Shown: positions 17,311 through 26,486 of the stretch, one piece after another
Layout of the letters: every line of letters starts with the position of its first letter
Position numbering within the stretch: the stretch's first letter is position 1
Assembly: GCF_018613725.1 (NCBI RefSeq)
Contig: NZ_JAGGPS010000038.1
Span: 62,001-126,000, forward strand
Direction of reading: 5' to 3'
DNA: 64,000 nt
Source of the DNA: Hymenobacter sp. ISL-91
GTDB lineage: Bacteria > Bacteroidota > Bacteroidia > Cytophagales > Hymenobacteraceae
Notes under the pieces: model-generated
What the model was told of the DNA's origin: nothing
Seen by the model: only the letters and a program-made list of their open reading frames with translations
Databases searched by the model: none
Position numbers and translations under genes: made by a program

Positions 17311-18111
17311 CTACCCCTGCCCAGCCATTTCAATCTGGAATGGCCCCTGGTCGCGGCCGAGCGCGTAGAAGGTGGCCACCTGGTTCATCAGGGTACGGGT
17401 ATAGAGGTCCAGGTCGCGGGTTTCGATAATCTGGTCGTTGCGCACGATGATGAAGCTCACCAGCTCGCCGGGATAGGCTCCATCTTCGCCTACTTCGGGC
17501 AGGGCCTCGAAGGGCGAGTGCGAGCGAACCGGAATAAACTCCTGCTTGGGCAGCGTCATCAGGGTTTTGTCGCCGAAGGGCACGAAGCCTTTAACGGCCG
17601 AGTAGTGGTAGTGCGGATTCCAGACCCAGCTGCCGTTGAAGATGTAGTACTCGTCGGTGCCCAGGCGCAGGAACTCGCGCAACGACACGTTCACGGCTAC
17701 CCGCCAGTTGCTGCGCTCCTGCAGACTCTGCTTGATAATGGCCAGCCGCGTGGGGTCGGGCACATCGGTAAGCGTTTGCGTGAGGCGGGCACGAACGACC
17801 AGTTCGCAGCCGGCATACAGGTTAAGCAGCTGCTGGCGCCAGGCATTCTGAGCCCCCAGCTGATAGGCATCGGCACGGGTAAACTCGAAAAAGTTGTGGG
17901 TGTAGGGTCCGGCCAGGGCCACGCCGTCGCGGCCGTTGGGCTCGGCCCACTCCACCAGAAAACAGGGCCGGGTACGCCCATCTACCCAGGGCAGCTCGCG
18001 GTTGAAAACCACCCGAGTCTGAACGGTTTCCGGTTCGAGGCTCAGCTCCTGGGCTACATAGTCGCGCACTTCCTCGCGGGCCTGCGCGGCCGATACGACA
18101 TTCTTGATCAC
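17311..18111 (-). CDS. Conserved hypothetical protein, 266 residues
   Basis: I do not recognise the family. The product has no signal peptide or membrane helix and is acidic to neutral, with many aromatic residues in the C-terminal half (EYYIFNGSWVWNPHYHYSAVKGF). It contains no obvious catalytic motif. The start is a GTG at 18109-18111, since no ATG or TTG is in frame near it, and it lies inside the left arm of an inverted repeat. The gene reads leftward directly after dapD, with 256 bp between. A role near dapD cannot be argued. Confidence 0.65.
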   Translation of the reverse strand: MIKNVVSAAQAREEVRDYVAQELSLEPETVQTRVVFNRELPWVDGRTRPCFLVEWAEPNGRDGVALAGPYTHNFFEFTRADAYQLGAQNAWRQQLLNLYAGCELVVRARLTQTLTDVPDPTRLAIIKQSLQERSNWRVAVNVSLREFLRLGTDEYYIFNGSWVWNPHYHYSAVKGFVPFGDKTLMTLPKQEFIPVRSHSPFEALPEVGEDGAYPGELVSFIIVRNDQIIETRDLDLYTRTLMNQVATFYALGRDQGPFQIEMAGQG

Positions 18112-18367
18112 GGATTAGCGCGGATTTTAACGGATTTCACGGATTTTGTAGCTGGTTCCTCACCAGCACCAGACGGGTCCATACTTACTCAAGCAGTAGC
18201 CATCGGGAGCGAATATACTACTCCTAGCTTGTCCGGCTACTATGCCTGTGCTCCGCAGGCCGGCCGTAAACCTAGCGCAGGACTGCGCAGGGTACTGCGG
18301 AGGCGCCAAATAAGGAGCCGGCTACAAAATCCGTGAAATCCGTTAAAATCCGCGCTAATCCGTGATC
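18106..18367. repeat. Inverted repeat with perfect 47-bp arms
   Basis: Arms at 18106-18152 and 18321-18367 are exact complements (GATCACGGATTAGCGCGG at one end). The unit CGGATTT(T/C) recurs within each arm. The right arm ends right beside the dapD stop codon (18368) and the left arm covers the start codon of the 266-residue gene. Confidence 0.85.
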
Positions 18368-19186
18368 CTAGATGGCCACGTTGTGCTCGCGCAGGGCGTC
18401 GTTGAGGCTGGTTTTGAGGTCGGTGCTGGGCTTGCGCTGGCCGATGATGAGGGCACACGGCACCTGGTACTCACCGGCCGCGAACTGCTTGGCCACCGAA
18501 CCCGGAATAACCACCGAGCGGGCCGGTACGTGGCCCCGGTACTCCTTGGGCTCGGTGCCCGTCACATCAATAATGCGGGTGCTGCCCGTGATGGTCACCC
18601 CGGCCCCGATAACGGCCTCACGGCCCACAAAGCAGCCCTCTACCAAAATACTGCGCGAGCCCACAAAGGCACCGTCCTCGATGATAACCGGGGCAGCCTG
18701 TACCGGCTCCAGCACGCCGCCAATGCCCACGCCACCGCTCAGGTGCACCCCGGCCCCGATCTGGGCGCAGGAGCCCACCGTTGCCCAGGTGTCTACCATC
18801 GTGCCCTCGCCTACCCAGGCGCCGATGTTTACGTAGCTGGGCATCAGGATAACGCCCGAAGCCAGGTAGGCGCCGTAGCGGGCCACGGCCGGCGGCACCA
18901 CGCGCACGCCCTGCCCCTGGTAGTCGGTTTTGAGGCGCATTTTGTCGCGAAACTCGAAGGGGCCGACTTCGATGGTTTCCATCTGCCGAATGGGGAAATA
19001 AAGAATCACGGCCTTTTTCACCCAGTCGTTCACCAGCCAGCCGCCCTCGGCATCAGGCTGGGCCACGCGCAGGCGGCCTTTGTCGAGCTCTTCGATAACG
19101 TACTCAATGGCTTGCAGTGTGGCAGGCTGCTGCAGGAGGCTCCGGTCATTCCAGGCGGCTTCAATCAGGGGTTGCAGGTTGGTCAT
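18368..19186 (-). CDS. dapD: 2,3,4,5-tetrahydropyridine-2,6-dicarboxylate N-succinyltransferase DapD
   Basis: A 272-residue enzyme of the succinylase branch of lysine and meso-diaminopimelate synthesis. It succinylates tetrahydrodipicolinate using succinyl-CoA and supplies precursor for peptidoglycan. The left-handed beta-helix domain is seen in VGEGTMVDTWATVGSCAQIG and SGGVGIGGVLEP, with a helical N-terminal part. Length matches the family (about 270). No other dap gene is adjacent. The 3' end abuts a 47-bp inverted repeat. Confidence 0.95.
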   Translation of the reverse strand: MTNLQPLIEAAWNDRSLLQQPATLQAIEYVIEELDKGRLRVAQPDAEGGWLVNDWVKKAVILYFPIRQMETIEVGPFEFRDKMRLKTDYQGQGVRVVPPAVARYGAYLASGVILMPSYVNIGAWVGEGTMVDTWATVGSCAQIGAGVHLSGGVGIGGVLEPVQAAPVIIEDGAFVGSRSILVEGCFVGREAVIGAGVTITGSTRIIDVTGTEPKEYRGHVPARSVVIPGSVAKQFAAGEYQVPCALIIGQRKPSTDLKTSLNDALREHNVAI

Positions 19187-19359
19187 TTTCGTTTTTCGTT
19201 AGGCGTTGTTCGTTATTCGCAGTTGGGTTGCCGACTTGGCGGCCGGCCCAAAGGTAGCAGACGATGGGCGCTGGTAGCCACGCCAAGCTCCGGCCACCGC
19301 CGCCCCGCTTTCGTAGCCCCCCCCGAACAACGAAATACCAGAAACGAACCACGCACCCA

Positions 19360-20577
19360 ATGCCCGCCCTCACCATTCTACTGGCCTCCGTACTCAAACC
19401 CCTCGACGATACGCGGATGCTGGGCAAGTTCGGGCGCACGCTGGCCCACCGGCCCGGTGCCCAGGTGCACGTGGCGGGCCGCGCTGCGCCCCAGCCGCCC
19501 AACTTACCGCCCAACCTGCACGTGCACGAACTGCTGCGCGGCTCCCGCCTGAGTTTGGCGCGGCTGCAGGCGCAGTGGCGCTACTGGCAGCTGCTGCGGC
19601 AACTGCAACCAACAATTGTAGTTGTGCACGCCCCCGAGTTGCTGCCAGCCACCGTGCTCTGGCAGTGGCTGGGTCGGGGCCGCCGCTTTGTATATGATGT
19701 GCGCGAAAACTACGCCCTCAACATCCGGACGCAGGCCGTGTACCCGCCCTGGGCGCGTGATGTGCTGGCCGGCCTCGTGCGCCGCCTCGAAACGCTGGCC
19801 GCCGCCCGCGCCGCTGCCGTGCTGCTGGCCGAACGCAGCTACGCCGCCGAGCTGCCCTTCGCGGCCGGGGCGTTGGAAGCGGCGAAACCATTGGTAGCCT
19901 CCCCCCCTGCCCAAAGCCAGCAACTGGCACCCAATAATCAACAACCAGTTCTTATCATCGAAAACAAGTACCAGCCCTATGACAACCTCCCGGCCGACTG
20001 GCCGCGGCGGCTGCCCAGCACTTCGGAGCTGCTGCGGCTGGTGTATTCGGGCACCATTTCGGAGCTGAACGGGGTGTGGGAAGCATTGCGGTTTGCGGCC
20101 CACCTGCGCACCGTGTGGCCCCTGGCCCACCTGACTATTATGGGAGCCTGCCAGCAGCCGGCGCTGCTGGCGCGGCTGCAAGCGGCCGTGGCGGCAACCA
20201 ATGGGGCCGTTACACTGGTGGGTGGGGCGGCGCTGGTGCCCCACGCGGCGGTGGTGGCCGAGCTGCGCCGCAGCCACCTGGGGTTGCTGCCCTACCGGCC
20301 CCACCCCAGCACGGCCCGCTGCGTGCCCACCAAGCTGTTCGAGTATCTGGCCCTGGCCCTGCCGCTGGTGCTGCCACCCAACCCGCTCTGGCAGCCGCTG
20401 ACCGAAACGGCCGGGGCCGGACTGATCTTCGACTTTCAGCAGGCCACTTACCCGCCGGCCAGCGAGCTGGCAGCCGGGTTGCAGGCGGACATATATTACC
20501 CGCAGGGGCCGCCACCACTGGCCTTTTGGGAGCCGGAAGCCAAAAAAATAATGGGGCTGCTGGATTCTATCGGGTAA
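19360..20577 (+). CDS. Glycosyltransferase, GT4-like
   Basis: A 405-residue GT-B type glycosyltransferase. The N-terminal half has the VVHAPELLPATVLW and YDVRENYALN motifs of GT4-like acceptor domains; the C-terminal half has a donor site with VPTKLFEYLALALPLVLP, in which the conserved K-x-x-E-Y of GT4 enzymes is recognisable. A low-complexity linker (AQSQQLAPNNQQP, about residues 185-198) joins the halves. It has no membrane helix. Acceptor and sugar are unknown; an exopolysaccharide or lipopolysaccharide step is usual. The ATG 19360 was chosen; an upstream frame adds a Pro-rich leader of low quality. Confidence 0.78.
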   Translation: MPALTILLASVLKPLDDTRMLGKFGRTLAHRPGAQVHVAGRAAPQPPNLPPNLHVHELLRGSRLSLARLQAQWRYWQLLRQLQPTIVVVHAPELLPATVLWQWLGRGRRFVYDVRENYALNIRTQAVYPPWARDVLAGLVRRLETLAAARAAAVLLAERSYAAELPFAAGALEAAKPLVASPPAQSQQLAPNNQQPVLIIENKYQPYDNLPADWPRRLPSTSELLRLVYSGTISELNGVWEALRFAAHLRTVWPLAHLTIMGACQQPALLARLQAAVAATNGAVTLVGGAALVPHAAVVAELRRSHLGLLPYRPHPSTARCVPTKLFEYLALALPLVLPPNPLWQPLTETAGAGLIFDFQQATYPPASELAAGLQADIYYPQGPPPLAFWEPEAKKIMGLLDSIG

Positions 20578-20673
20578 CTACCGACCTTAGCAGCCCGTTT
20601 ACGGAACCGGCACCGTTTTTCTCTACCTTCGGCGTCTGCTACATTCTGCACTGCTCCGCAAATCCCTCCCCCG

Positions 20674-21693
20674 ATGAACAACTCTCTCCGCAACTCTGAA
20701 ATTGCCGGCGTCGGCCACTATGTGCCCGAGCGCGTGGTTACGAATGCCGACCTCACCACCCTGATGGACACCACCGACGAGTGGATACAGGAACGCACCG
20801 GCATCAAGGAGCGGCGCTGGTTTACGGAAGGCACCGATACCACTGCCAACATGGGGGCCAAAGCGGCCCGCCGCGCCCTCGAAATGGCCGGCCTGGAGCC
20901 CGACGATGTGCAGATGATTGTGTTTGCCACGCTTTCGCCCGACTACTTCTTCCCCGGATCGGGCGTGCTGTTGCAGCGCGAATTGGGCATCAAGGCCCCC
21001 GTACCGGCCTTCGATGTGCGCAACCAGTGCTCGGGCTTCGTGTACGCGCTGAGCATGGCCGACCAGTTCATCAAAACCGGCATGTACGACAACGTGCTGG
21101 TGGTCGGCTCCGAAATCCACTCGTCGGGGCTTGATATCAGCACCCGCGGACGGGCCGTGTCGGTTATTTTTGGCGACGGGGCCGGGGCCGTCGTGATGCG
21201 CCCCTGCACCCGCGAGGGCCACGGCGTACTAAGCACCCACCTGCACGCCCAGGGCGAGCACGCCGAGGAGCTGATTGTGAAGGAGCCCAGCTCGAACCGC
21301 CAGAACCGCACCGCCTACCTCCAGAACCTGGAGAACGAGGTCGGCCTCTACCCCATCATGAACGGCCAGAACGTGTTCAAGCACGCCGTGGTGCGCTTCC
21401 CGCAGGTTATCAAGGAAGCCCTCGATGCCAACGGCTACCAGCCCCAGGATATCGACATGCTCATTCCGCACCAGGCCAACCTGCGCATTACGCAGTATGT
21501 ACAGCAGAAAATGGGTCTTCCGGACAACAAAATATTCAGTAACATCCAGCGCTACGGCAACACCACCGCCGCCTCGGTGCCCATTGCCCTGAGCGAAGCC
21601 GTGCAGGAAGGCCGCATCAAGCGCGGCGACTTAGTGTGCCTGGCCGCCTTTGGCTCGGGCTTCACCTGGGCTTCGGCGCTCATTAAGTGGTAG
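20674..21693 (+). CDS. 3-oxoacyl-ACP synthase III (FabH-like)
   Basis: A 339-residue KAS III-type condensing enzyme. Catalytic residues are all visible: Cys in RNQCSGFVYA, His in IPHQANLRI and Asn in YGNTTAAS. The family starts fatty-acid synthesis from acyl-CoA and malonyl-ACP, but paralogues in Bacteroidota also serve secondary lipids and polyketides. This copy is not beside plsX, fabD or acpP, so it may not be the main FabH. The FabH assignment is secure at family level only. Upstream is TACCTTCG, one base off the promoter consensus. Confidence 0.88.
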   Translation: MNNSLRNSEIAGVGHYVPERVVTNADLTTLMDTTDEWIQERTGIKERRWFTEGTDTTANMGAKAARRALEMAGLEPDDVQMIVFATLSPDYFFPGSGVLLQRELGIKAPVPAFDVRNQCSGFVYALSMADQFIKTGMYDNVLVVGSEIHSSGLDISTRGRAVSVIFGDGAGAVVMRPCTREGHGVLSTHLHAQGEHAEELIVKEPSSNRQNRTAYLQNLENEVGLYPIMNGQNVFKHAVVRFPQVIKEALDANGYQPQDIDMLIPHQANLRITQYVQQKMGLPDNKIFSNIQRYGNTTAASVPIALSEAVQEGRIKRGDLVCLAAFGSGFTWASALIKW

Positions 21694-21700
21694 GTCGTTA

Positions 21701-21797
21701 ATTCTGAATTAGAAGTTTTGAATTTTGAATTGGCCGTTCAGGATGCGTTTTTCGACTCACTGAAGAGCTAATTCAAAATTCATAATCCAGAATTCAT
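21701..21797. repeat. Imperfect inverted repeat, AT-rich
   Basis: AATTTTGAATTGGC (21721-21734) pairs with GCTAATTCAAAATT (21767-21780), one mismatch, with further partial pairing outside. It lies between the KAS III and DtxR-type genes and may end the former. Confidence 0.55.
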
Positions 21798-21808
21798 AAT
21801 TCCAAAGA

Positions 21809-22468
21809 ATGCCTAGCTTCACTGAAGAAAACTATCTGAAAGCCGTTTACAAACTCTCGGAGTTTCAGCCGGGCACGGAGGTGAGCACCAACAGCGTAGC
21901 CGAGGAACTGCTGACCCGGCCCGCCTCGGTGACCGATATGCTACGGCGCCTCGGCGAGAAAGGACTCGTTAATTACACCCGCTACCGGGGCGTAACCCTT
22001 ACCGAGGCCGGGCAGCGGGTGGCGCTGGCCACCATCCGCAAGCACCGGCTCTGGGAGGTGTTTCTGGTCGAGCATTTCGGGTTTCACTGGGATGAGGTAC
22101 ACGATGTGGCCGAGCAGATGGAACATATCGACTCTGAGTTACTGGTGCGCCGCCTCGACGAGTTCCTGGGCTTCCCGCAGCTCGACCCCCACGGCGACCC
22201 CATCCCGACAGCCGACGGCGTGCTACACCGCCCCGAGCACCGCCTGCTGGCCGACCTGCGCCCCGGTGACCAGGGCCGCGTAGTGTCCGTCCGCAACACC
22301 TCCGCCCCCTTCCTGCAGTACCTCGACAAAGTGGGCGTGGGCCTCGGGACCCACATTGAAGTGCTGGACAAGATTTTGTTCGACAATTCCTTAGAAATCA
22401 AAATAAACCAGGAAGTAAAGCAGCTTATTTCGGCCGAGGTAAGCCGCAACCTAATGCTGACGGATTGA
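21809..22468 (+). CDS. Metal-dependent DtxR/MntR-family transcriptional regulator
   Basis: A 219-residue repressor of the DtxR/MntR type, which binds DNA when loaded with Fe or Mn and controls metal uptake. It has the N-terminal winged helix (FTEENYLKAVYKLSEF, with the recognition part SVTDMLRRLGEKGLVNYTR), a dimerisation and metal-binding part with HRLWEVFLVEHFGF and the E-H pattern around HDVAEQMEHIDSE, and a C-terminal FeoA-like domain. Full DtxR-like length, no truncation. No metal transporter is next to it. The gene that followed it was cut by the Tn3 transposon. Confidence 0.9.
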   Translation: MPSFTEENYLKAVYKLSEFQPGTEVSTNSVAEELLTRPASVTDMLRRLGEKGLVNYTRYRGVTLTEAGQRVALATIRKHRLWEVFLVEHFGFHWDEVHDVAEQMEHIDSELLVRRLDEFLGFPQLDPHGDPIPTADGVLHRPEHRLLADLRPGDQGRVVSVRNTSAPFLQYLDKVGVGLGTHIEVLDKILFDNSLEIKINQEVKQLISAEVSRNLMLTD

Positions 22469-22550
22469 TGCCCGCAGGGCATTTTAGTGCCGATAATTCT
22501 GCGTTGATGAAAGCAGGGTATATAATGTCAATCATCAACTAACTCGGGCC

Positions 22551-22558
22551 ATGCTACT
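22551..22558 (+). pseudogene. Start codon fragment of the interrupted small membrane gene
   Basis: ATG (22551-22553) and the next bases CTACT join directly to the sequence after the right end of the transposon. The frame continues as CTA CTG ACG CTT, giving the rebuilt start M-L-L-T-L. See the remnant at 26487-26766. Confidence 0.7.
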
Positions 22559-22594
22559 GGCCTTGGTTAAAAGTTTGGTACAAAAGTTAATCGG
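22559..22594. repeat. Tn3 left terminal inverted repeat
   Basis: 36 bp starting GGCCTTGGTTAAAAG. It matches the right end at 35 of 36 positions. It overlaps the 3' end of the resolvase gene by 8 bp. Confidence 0.93.
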
Positions 22595-23198
22595 TGGCCG
22601 TGCCAGCGGCTGCCTTTCGGTGGGCGTGAATGACCACTTTGCGGTGGCGTAAGTACTTGTAGAGGGTGACCTTGGAGATGTGCAGGCGCTGGGCGATCTC
22701 GTTGACGCCGAGTTGCTGCTCGCGGTAGAGCGTCTCGGCGATGATGGCCGTGCGTTCAGCCTGCTCCGAGAGACCCCGCTGGCGGCCGCCCACCCGGCCC
22801 CGGGCACGGGCCGCGGCCAGCCCGGCGTGGGTGCGCTCGCGAATCAGCTCCCGCTCAAACTCCGCGAGCGAAGCGAACAGGTTAAAGACGAGCCGTCCCT
22901 GCGCGGACGTGGTGTTGATGGCATCGGTGAGGGACACCAGGCCCACGCCCAGCTGCTGGAAGTCGCCGACCACCTGCAGCAGGTGCTTGAGCGAGCGCCC
23001 CAATCGGTCGAGCTTGTAGATGTAGACCGTGTCGCCGGTGCGCAGCTGCGTCAGCAGCCGCTCCAGCTCCGGGCGGCTGGTGCTGGCCCCGGACACCTTT
23101 TCCTGGTAGATGGTTTCGCAGCCGGCTTTGGTCAGGGCATCGAGTTGCAGTTCCAGGTTCTGGTCGCGGGTCGAGACGCGGGCGTAGCCGATTTTCAT
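22587..23198 (-). CDS. tnpR: Serine recombinase (Tn3 resolvase, TnpR)
   Basis: A 203-residue serine recombinase of the resolvase/invertase family. It has MKIGYARVSTRDQN with the catalytic Ser, the middle motif YKLDRLGRSLKHLL, the E-helix segment FNLFASLAEFERELIRERTHAGL, and a C-terminal helix-turn-helix (GVNEIAQRLHISKVTLYKYL) for recombination sites. It resolves cointegrates made by the transposase. I took the ATG at 23198, which starts the typical N-terminal strand; a longer frame starts at 23354 but would overlap the probable res site. It is read away from tnpA. Confidence 0.93.
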   Translation of the reverse strand: MKIGYARVSTRDQNLELQLDALTKAGCETIYQEKVSGASTSRPELERLLTQLRTGDTVYIYKLDRLGRSLKHLLQVVGDFQQLGVGLVSLTDAINTTSAQGRLVFNLFASLAEFERELIRERTHAGLAAARARGRVGGRQRGLSEQAERTAIIAETLYREQQLGVNEIAQRLHISKVTLYKYLRHRKVVIHAHRKAAAGTATD

Positions 23199-23390
23199 GG
23201 GCAAAGTACAGTTTATCCGTGGCGAAGGTACCCTTATTTGTACTTTGATTGCTGAACAAGTTTTCTGTACCAAATAGCCTGGTTTTGGCTTTCCCTTACC
23301 CCAGCGGGCGCTGCCTGACGACTTGTACATAAATACGTTCGTTTCACTGTACAAGCTAACGGGCTACTTTTAGGATTTACTTCCCTTCAA
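23199..23390. other. Probable res recombination site and divergent promoter region of the Tn3 element
   Basis: The 192-bp gap between the two genes has two spaced inverted pairs: TATTTGTAC...GTACCAAATA at 23235-23276, and CTTGTAC...GTACAAG at 23322-23355 (34 bp, typical of a resolvase subsite). TACTTTTA near 23367 resembles a -7 box for tnpA. The assignment as res is inferred from position and symmetry. Confidence 0.65.
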
Positions 23391-26300
23391 ATGGCCCGTC
23401 ACCTTCCCTTACTTGACGCCACTCAGCGTCGCGCCTTCGACCAGCCCCCGGTTTTCAATCCGCCGCAACGGCAACTCTTCTTCGCGTTGCCCGACTGGGC
23501 TACCCGGTTTATGGAAACGCTGCTGGCGCCGCACAGCCGGGGCGGCTTCGTGTTGCAGGTCGGCTACTTCAAGGCCACCGGGCGCTTCTTTCCCGTGGAC
23601 CGGTTCCTGGCGGCCGACCAGGCGTACGTGCAGCAGCGTTACCACTTGGGAGCGGTCGAGTGGGCGCGCTACGACAAGGTCACCCGTTTCTACCACCGGG
23701 AGCAGATTCTGCAGCAGTTCGGGGTGCCGCCCTTTGAGCAGGTCGAAGCGGCCGTGCGGCAGCAAGTGACGCATTTTGCCCGCCAGCAGATGAACCCGGT
23801 GGCCGTGTTTCACTCCACCGCCGATTACATCCGCACCCATCGCTGGGAAGTGCCGACCTACGCCGCGCTGGCCGGCCTCGTCACCGAGGCTTTCCGCACG
23901 GTGGAACAACAGCTCATCACGCAGCTCGCACACCACCTGACGCCGGCCGTGCGCCAGCAATTAGATGCCTTGTTCACCACGCCCGAAGAAGCCCCGGCCC
24001 ATTCGCACCGGCCCTACCGGCTGACCACACTCAAGCGCAGCCTGGAGCTGATGCGCCCGATGGCTATCCGCGCCAACGTGCAGGACTACGCCGTGCTCCA
24101 GACGCTGTTCACCCAGGTGTACCCCGTGGTGCAGGCCCTGGACTTATCGGAGGAAGTGGTGCGCTTCTACGCCCGCTACGTCGAGCGGACGCAGGTTTTT
24201 CAGGTGCAGCAGCAAGCCGACAAGAAATACCTGATGGTGCTCTGTTTCGTGGTCTACCAGTACTACCAGGTCGGCGACCTGCTCACCGAAACGCTGCTGC
24301 AAGCCGTGCAAACTCACCGCAACGCCGCCCAGCGCGAAACGCAGGAGCGCGTCTACCGCCAGCAGCAGGACTCGGCCGGCCAGCTGCGCCAGGTGCTGGA
24401 AGGCGTGGTCTGCCACGGCGCGGCCCTGGCGCAGCTGGAAGAAGTGGCCTTTTCGTTTGCCCGCACCAACGAGGAGAAGGTGACGGCCTTGCTGGCCTGG
24501 CTGCAAACCCCGGCCGTGGCCGATTTTGCGCAACTGGGCCACACGGCGCAGCAGTTACGCCAAGGAGGCGGGGGCAGTCGCATCGGCCCGTATTATCAGG
24601 TCGTGGAGGAGCGCTCGCGCGCCCTCCAGCGCCGGCTGGGCGAGATTCTGCGCACCGTGGCCTATGAAGGCGCGGCCGACAGCCCGCTGGCCCAAGCCCT
24701 TGCCCAGTACCGAGCGCGGGACGGCCAGGTGAGCGCGCAGCCCCCGACTACCTTTTTGAAAGCCGCGGAACGGGCCGCCCTGGCGCAAGCCGAAAGCCCT
24801 GTTTCCCTGTACAAGGCCCTGCTGGCGGGCCACGTGGCCGACCACCTGAAAGCCGGCAAGCTGAACCTGGCCAACTCGCTGCGCCACCGCCCCTTCGACT
24901 CCTACCTGCTGGAGGCCGCCACCTGGCAGCAGCAGCGGGACGCGTTACTGGCGCAGACGGACCTCGTGCACCTGCGCCAGCCGGGTCCTTGGCTGGCCGG
25001 GTTGCAAGCCAAACTGGCCACCGCCTTCGCCCGCACCTGTGAGCGACTGGACGCCGGCACCAACCCCGGCGTGCGGGCGCGCGCCAACGGGCGGCCCCGC
25101 TTCCTGACGCCGGCCCGGCCCCTGGACGAGGACGCCCCAATAGCGCGGCCACTGTTTCCCGGGCCGGGCCTGATTTCCTTGCACGAGGTGCTGCACACCG
25201 TTAACCAGCAGTGCCACTTCACCAGCTTCCTCACCCACTGGAGTCCACGTAATCGGCCGCCCCGGCCCGCGGAGCGGGTATTCTTCGCGGGCCTCATGGC
25301 GTACGGCTGCAACCTGGGGCTGACGCGCATGGCCCATGCCACCAAGCACGTGGCGCTGGCCACCCTGGAGAACGCGGTCAATTGGTACTTCTCGCTCGAC
25401 AACCTGCGCCGGGCCAACGACGCCGTGGTGGCCCTGACCGGCAAACTGCCCGTTAGCCGCCTCTTCAAACGCCACCCCGAGGCGGTGCACACCTCCTCCG
25501 ATGGCCAGAAGTACTACGTGGCCGTTGATTCGATTCACGCCACGCATTCGTACAAGTATTTTGGTCAGGAAAAGGGCATCGTCTCCTACGGCTTCCTCGA
25601 CGACCGCCACCGGCTCTTTTACTCGACCACGTTCAGCTCGTCCGAGCGCGAGGCCGCCTATTTGGTGGATGGCCTGCTACACAACGACGTGGTCGAGTCC
25701 ACCATCCACAGCACCGACACCCACGGCTTCACGGAAGTCAACTTCGCGCTCACTGCCTTTTTGGGCATCGAATTCGCCCCCCGCATCCAGTCCTTTCAGG
25801 ACCAGCAGTTCTACGCCTTCGCCGGCATGGACGTGCCCGACCTGACGGCCTACGGCCTGGCGCCGGTTAAGTACATCGACCAGGGCCTTATCGAGGCGCA
25901 GTGGGATACGCTGCTGCGGCTGGTGGTGAGCCTCAAGCAAAAGCACGTGACGGCCTCCACCGTGCTGCGCCGACTCAATTCCTACTCGCAGCAGCACCCC
26001 GTCTACCTGGCCCTGCGCGAGCTGGGCCGGGTGGTGCGCACCGAGTTCTGCTCCGTTATATGGACGACCAAAGCCTGCGCAAGCGCATCGACGACCAGCT
26101 GGACAAGCTCGAAAGCACGCATACCTTCGCCCGGGCCGTGTTCTACGGCCAAAACGGGCAGATTCCCTACGCCGGCAAGGAAGAGCAGCAGGTGGCTGAC
26201 GCCTGCAAACAGCTCGTACAAAACACGATTGTGTGCTGGAACTGTCTCTACCTCAATCAGTATTTATTCCAGGCCCCGACGGCCGAGCGCCAGGCGGTGG

Positions 26301-26458
26301 CCGACGCCATTGCCGCCAGCTCGCCCGTGAGTTGGCAGCACATCAACCTGCACGGCGAGTTTGACTTCTCGGATGATGCCCTCAAAGACTCGCTCCGCTT
26401 TGACATCGAAGCCCTCTTCGCCTTCAACTGGGAACAGGTTTCGGGCCCGTCCGATTAA
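23391..26458 (+). pseudogene. tnpA: Tn3 transposase (TnpA) with a frameshift
   Basis: A Tn3-family DDE transposase of about 1022 residues when the frame is restored. It begins with a DUF4158-like N-terminal part (PPQRQLFFALPDWATRF) and has catalytic Asp residues in YVAVDSIHATHSYK and HSTDTHGFTEVNF. Near position 26046-26048 the frame shifts by -1: the upstream frame turns into nonsense after VVRTEF, while the other frame continues as LLRYMDDQSLRKRIDDQL and LESTHTFARAVFYG, ending at 26458. The third acidic residue of the catalytic triad is expected in the part after the shift, so the upstream frame alone should be inactive. GAGTTCTG may have lost one C from GAGTTCCTG. No slippery heptamer is seen. 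Confidence 0.9.
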
Positions 26459-26486
26459 CTTTTGGACCAAACTTTTAACCAAGGCC
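26451..26486. repeat. Tn3 right terminal inverted repeat
   Basis: 36 bp ending in CCAAGGCC. It follows the tnpA stop codon region directly, and the TSD copy GCTACT follows it. Confidence 0.93.

Larger units (their letters stand above)
22559..26486. mobile_element. Tn3-family transposon, 3928 bp, resolvase plus frameshifted transposase
   Basis: The element has terminal inverted repeats of 36 bp at 22559-22594 and 26451-26486 with one mismatch (core GGCCTTGGTTAAAAGTTTGG). It is flanked on both sides by GCTACT, a target duplication (22553-22558 and 26487-26492). It carries a leftward serine resolvase and a rightward transposase with a 192-bp gap that holds a probable res site. No cargo gene is present. 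It is inserted directly after the start codon of a small gene. Confidence 0.93.

Noticed and set aside
23199..23354. Longer resolvase N-terminus from 23354
   Set aside because: It would cover the probable res site and add 52 residues before the conserved MKIGYARVSTRDQ start.
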